Origin: Bacillota bacterium
GTDB lineage: Bacteria; Bacillota; Sulfobacillia; JABLXB01
Assembly (NCBI GenBank): GCA_024653225.1
Contig: JANLGA010000027.1
Span: 1-5,753 of the forward strand
Length of the DNA stretch: 5,753 bases
Direction: 5' to 3'
This document shows, in pieces, positions 4,680 through 5,753 of the stretch (position 1 is the stretch's first letter; every line of letters starts with the position of its first letter). The translations under genes were made by a program, and so were the position numbers. A model generated the notes under the pieces. It saw only the letters and a list, made by a program, of their open reading frames with translations. It had not been told where the DNA came from and did not search any database.

Positions 4680-5256
4680 GCACCTTCACTCTCCTCGACG
4701 CCTTCCAGGCGATCCCCAGGAGGGCATTAATAGCATGACCGCCGCGCATTTCCGCTATGCAATCCACTTCCATCTCCAGCCGGCCTTCCAGGAACGACGG
4801 CTCGATGCCGACCTCCGGGGCGCACCTCCACTCACCCACGAACTCACGTGCGACCGAAAGCGTCGCCCCCGCGAGCTCCCAGGCGAGACCAGTGGCGATA
4901 CCCGTCGAGGATGCCTCCCCGGTCCCCGTAACCGCGCGAACGCGGAGCCTCAGCAAGGCAGTCCTGGACAGCAGGTATCGCGCGGCCTCCGCGATGTCGG
5001 ACGGCCTCATCGCGAGCCGCCCCCAAAGACGGACGCCGAGCCTTCGCCACACCGCAGCCGTGGCGCGGGGGTGACGGGGCGCGCCGCGCGGCAGCACGAG
5101 TCTCAGCCTGACGATGCCCCACAGCGCGGACACCTCCGCTTCCAGGCGCCCCCTGAGCCCTTCAATCCGGAGCCTGAGCCTGAATCTCAGCGGGGACATG
5201 ACCACGAAAAGCAAAGCCGCCCCGGATACCGCCAGGGCGACCGCAAAGCCTCTCAA
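4594..5256 (-). CDS. DUF2953 (YtfI-like) membrane-anchored protein
   Basis: This 220-residue protein has one N-terminal membrane segment (about residues 4-20), followed by SPLRFRLRLRIEGLRGRLEAEVSALWGIVRLRL, the typical opening of DUF2953 proteins. It later has the EVGIEPSFLEGRLEMEVDCI region (about 152-171) expected near the family's C-terminal end. The assignment rests on these features and on its place between scpB and gerW, which is where ytfI-like genes sit in spore formers. The function is unknown. The start is a TTG at 5256 with a G-rich GGGGGGCGGGTG stretch just upstream; no ATG fits. The last 28 residues are encoded over the start of gerW and form a Gly/His/Glu-rich tail (HEDGHGEHQGHGGREHGGG). 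That tail may be a by-product of the overlap. Overlap with gerW suggests coupled translation. Confidence 0.85.
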   Translation of the reverse strand: MRGFAVALAVSGAALLFVVMSPLRFRLRLRIEGLRGRLEAEVSALWGIVRLRLVLPRGAPRHPRATAAVWRRLGVRLWGRLAMRPSDIAEAARYLLSRTALLRLRVRAVTGTGEASSTGIATGLAWELAGATLSVAREFVGEWRCAPEVGIEPSFLEGRLEMEVDCIAEMRGGHAINALLGIAWKASRRVKVLGRASDTGPHEDGHGEHQGHGGREHGGG

Positions 5257-5301
5257 GTGGCACCCGCCCCCCCGGCCCGCGTCGAGCGCGGGCGACCGCC
5301 C

Positions 5302-5753
5302 CTATTCTTCCACCGACGCGGCCGGGTATTCCGTTTCCCCGGGGAGCCTCGCCTCGGGCAGGTCCTCGATGCTGTTCAAGCCGAATTCCTTGAGGAATTC
5401 CCTGGTAGTCCCGTACAGCATCGGCCTCCCGAGAACCGGCTTGCGACCCACCTCCCTCACGAGACGGCGCTCGAGCAAGGTGTTCAGCGCACTCTCCGAC
5501 TTGACCCCTCGGATCATCTCGATCTGGGCGCGCGTGACCGGCTGCCTGTACGCCACGATGGCCAGCGTCTCCAGTGCGGCCCTTGACAGGGCGGGGGGCC
5601 TGCTTCGCACGAGCCTTTCCACGTACTCCGAGAGATGGGGCTTGGTGACCAGGCGGATGCCGCCGGCCACTTCCTGGATCTCGATCCCGCTGTCCGGCTT
5701 CGAATGCCGCTCGCGCAACTCCTCGACCGCGTCTTTGACGACCGCCCTGTCCT
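5302..5753 (-). CDS. scpB: Segregation and condensation protein ScpB (N-terminus outside the window)
   Basis: The frame is open to the window edge, so the first roughly 35-45 residues are missing; the TTG at 5718 is internal, not the start. About 150 codons are seen. The translation shows IEIQEVAGGIRLVTKPHLSEYV (second half of the first winged helix), then LSRAALETLAIVAYRQPVTRAQIEMIRGVKSESALNTLLE and REVGRKPVLGRPMLYGTTREFLKEFGL (second winged helix). These are the most conserved parts of ScpB. ScpB binds ScpA as a dimer and bridges it to Smc in the condensin-like complex that organises and separates chromosomes. The scpA-scpB pair ahead of ytfI-ytfJ is common in clostridia. The stop is 45 bases before the DUF2953 start, and no terminator lies between, so read-through into the sporulation genes is plausible. 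Confidence 0.96.
   Translation of the reverse strand, partial: DRAVVKDAVEELRERHSKPDSGIEIQEVAGGIRLVTKPHLSEYVERLVRSRPPALSRAALETLAIVAYRQPVTRAQIEMIRGVKSESALNTLLERRLVREVGRKPVLGRPMLYGTTREFLKEFGLNSIEDLPEARLPGETEYPAASVEE

Noticed and set aside
4300..5586. 428-codon plus-strand open frame opposite gerW, the DUF2953 gene and scpB
   Set aside because: The product is low-complexity, Pro/Arg-rich and shadows three recognised genes; no ribosome binding site or domain supports it.

Overview
This window comes from a GC-rich, endospore-forming member of the Bacillota, probably Clostridia or a related high-GC class. The evidence is the set of sporulation genes (spmA, spmB, gerW/ytfJ, a ytfI-like DUF2953 gene and an alpha/beta-type small acid-soluble spore protein) next to scpB. 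The species cannot be named from this sequence.

Layout, right to left on the minus strand: the C-terminal three quarters of scpB (5302-5753), a DUF2953 membrane-anchored protein (4594-5256), gerW (4221-4679), then a compact non-homologous end-joining (NHEJ) operon. That operon consists of ku (3409-4212), a stand-alone LigD-type ATP-dependent DNA ligase (2483-3412) and a stand-alone LigD-type primase-polymerase (1525-2475). After a divergent interval come spmA (266-850) and the start of spmB (1-269). These genes are tightly packed, with overlaps of a few bases or gaps under 50 bases. The only plus-strand protein gene is a 63-residue SASP (1392-1583). Its 3' end overlaps the 3' end of the polymerase gene.

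The most unusual part is 947-1354 on the plus strand, between spmA and the SASP gene. It has no convincing protein but folds by eye almost completely into one symmetrical RNA. A 17-bp closing helix (947-963 with 1338-1354) gathers five long hairpin arms into a six-way junction. The single-stranded joint before nearly every helix is a variant of one heptamer, G-R-G-C-N-A-A. Every arm carries the same G-U-C/G-A-U pairing with a G·U wobble, about 12 base pairs up its helix in three arms. The imperfect pairs inside the helices (about 21) are G·U when read as plus-strand RNA, which gives the direction of transcription. A perfect match to the sigma-F -10 pattern ends six bases before the closing helix, and no intrinsic terminator separates the RNA from the SASP start codon. 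I do not recognise this RNA as a described class.

The genes fit one theme: building a spore and protecting or repairing its DNA. SpmA and SpmB act in spore core dehydration, GerW in the spore and its germination, and the SASP coats spore DNA. Ku, ligase and polymerase would repair double-strand breaks in the single-chromosome spore on germination. Their position directly behind gerW suggests forespore expression. That is an inference from layout, although forespore control of ku and ligD is known in Bacillus subtilis.
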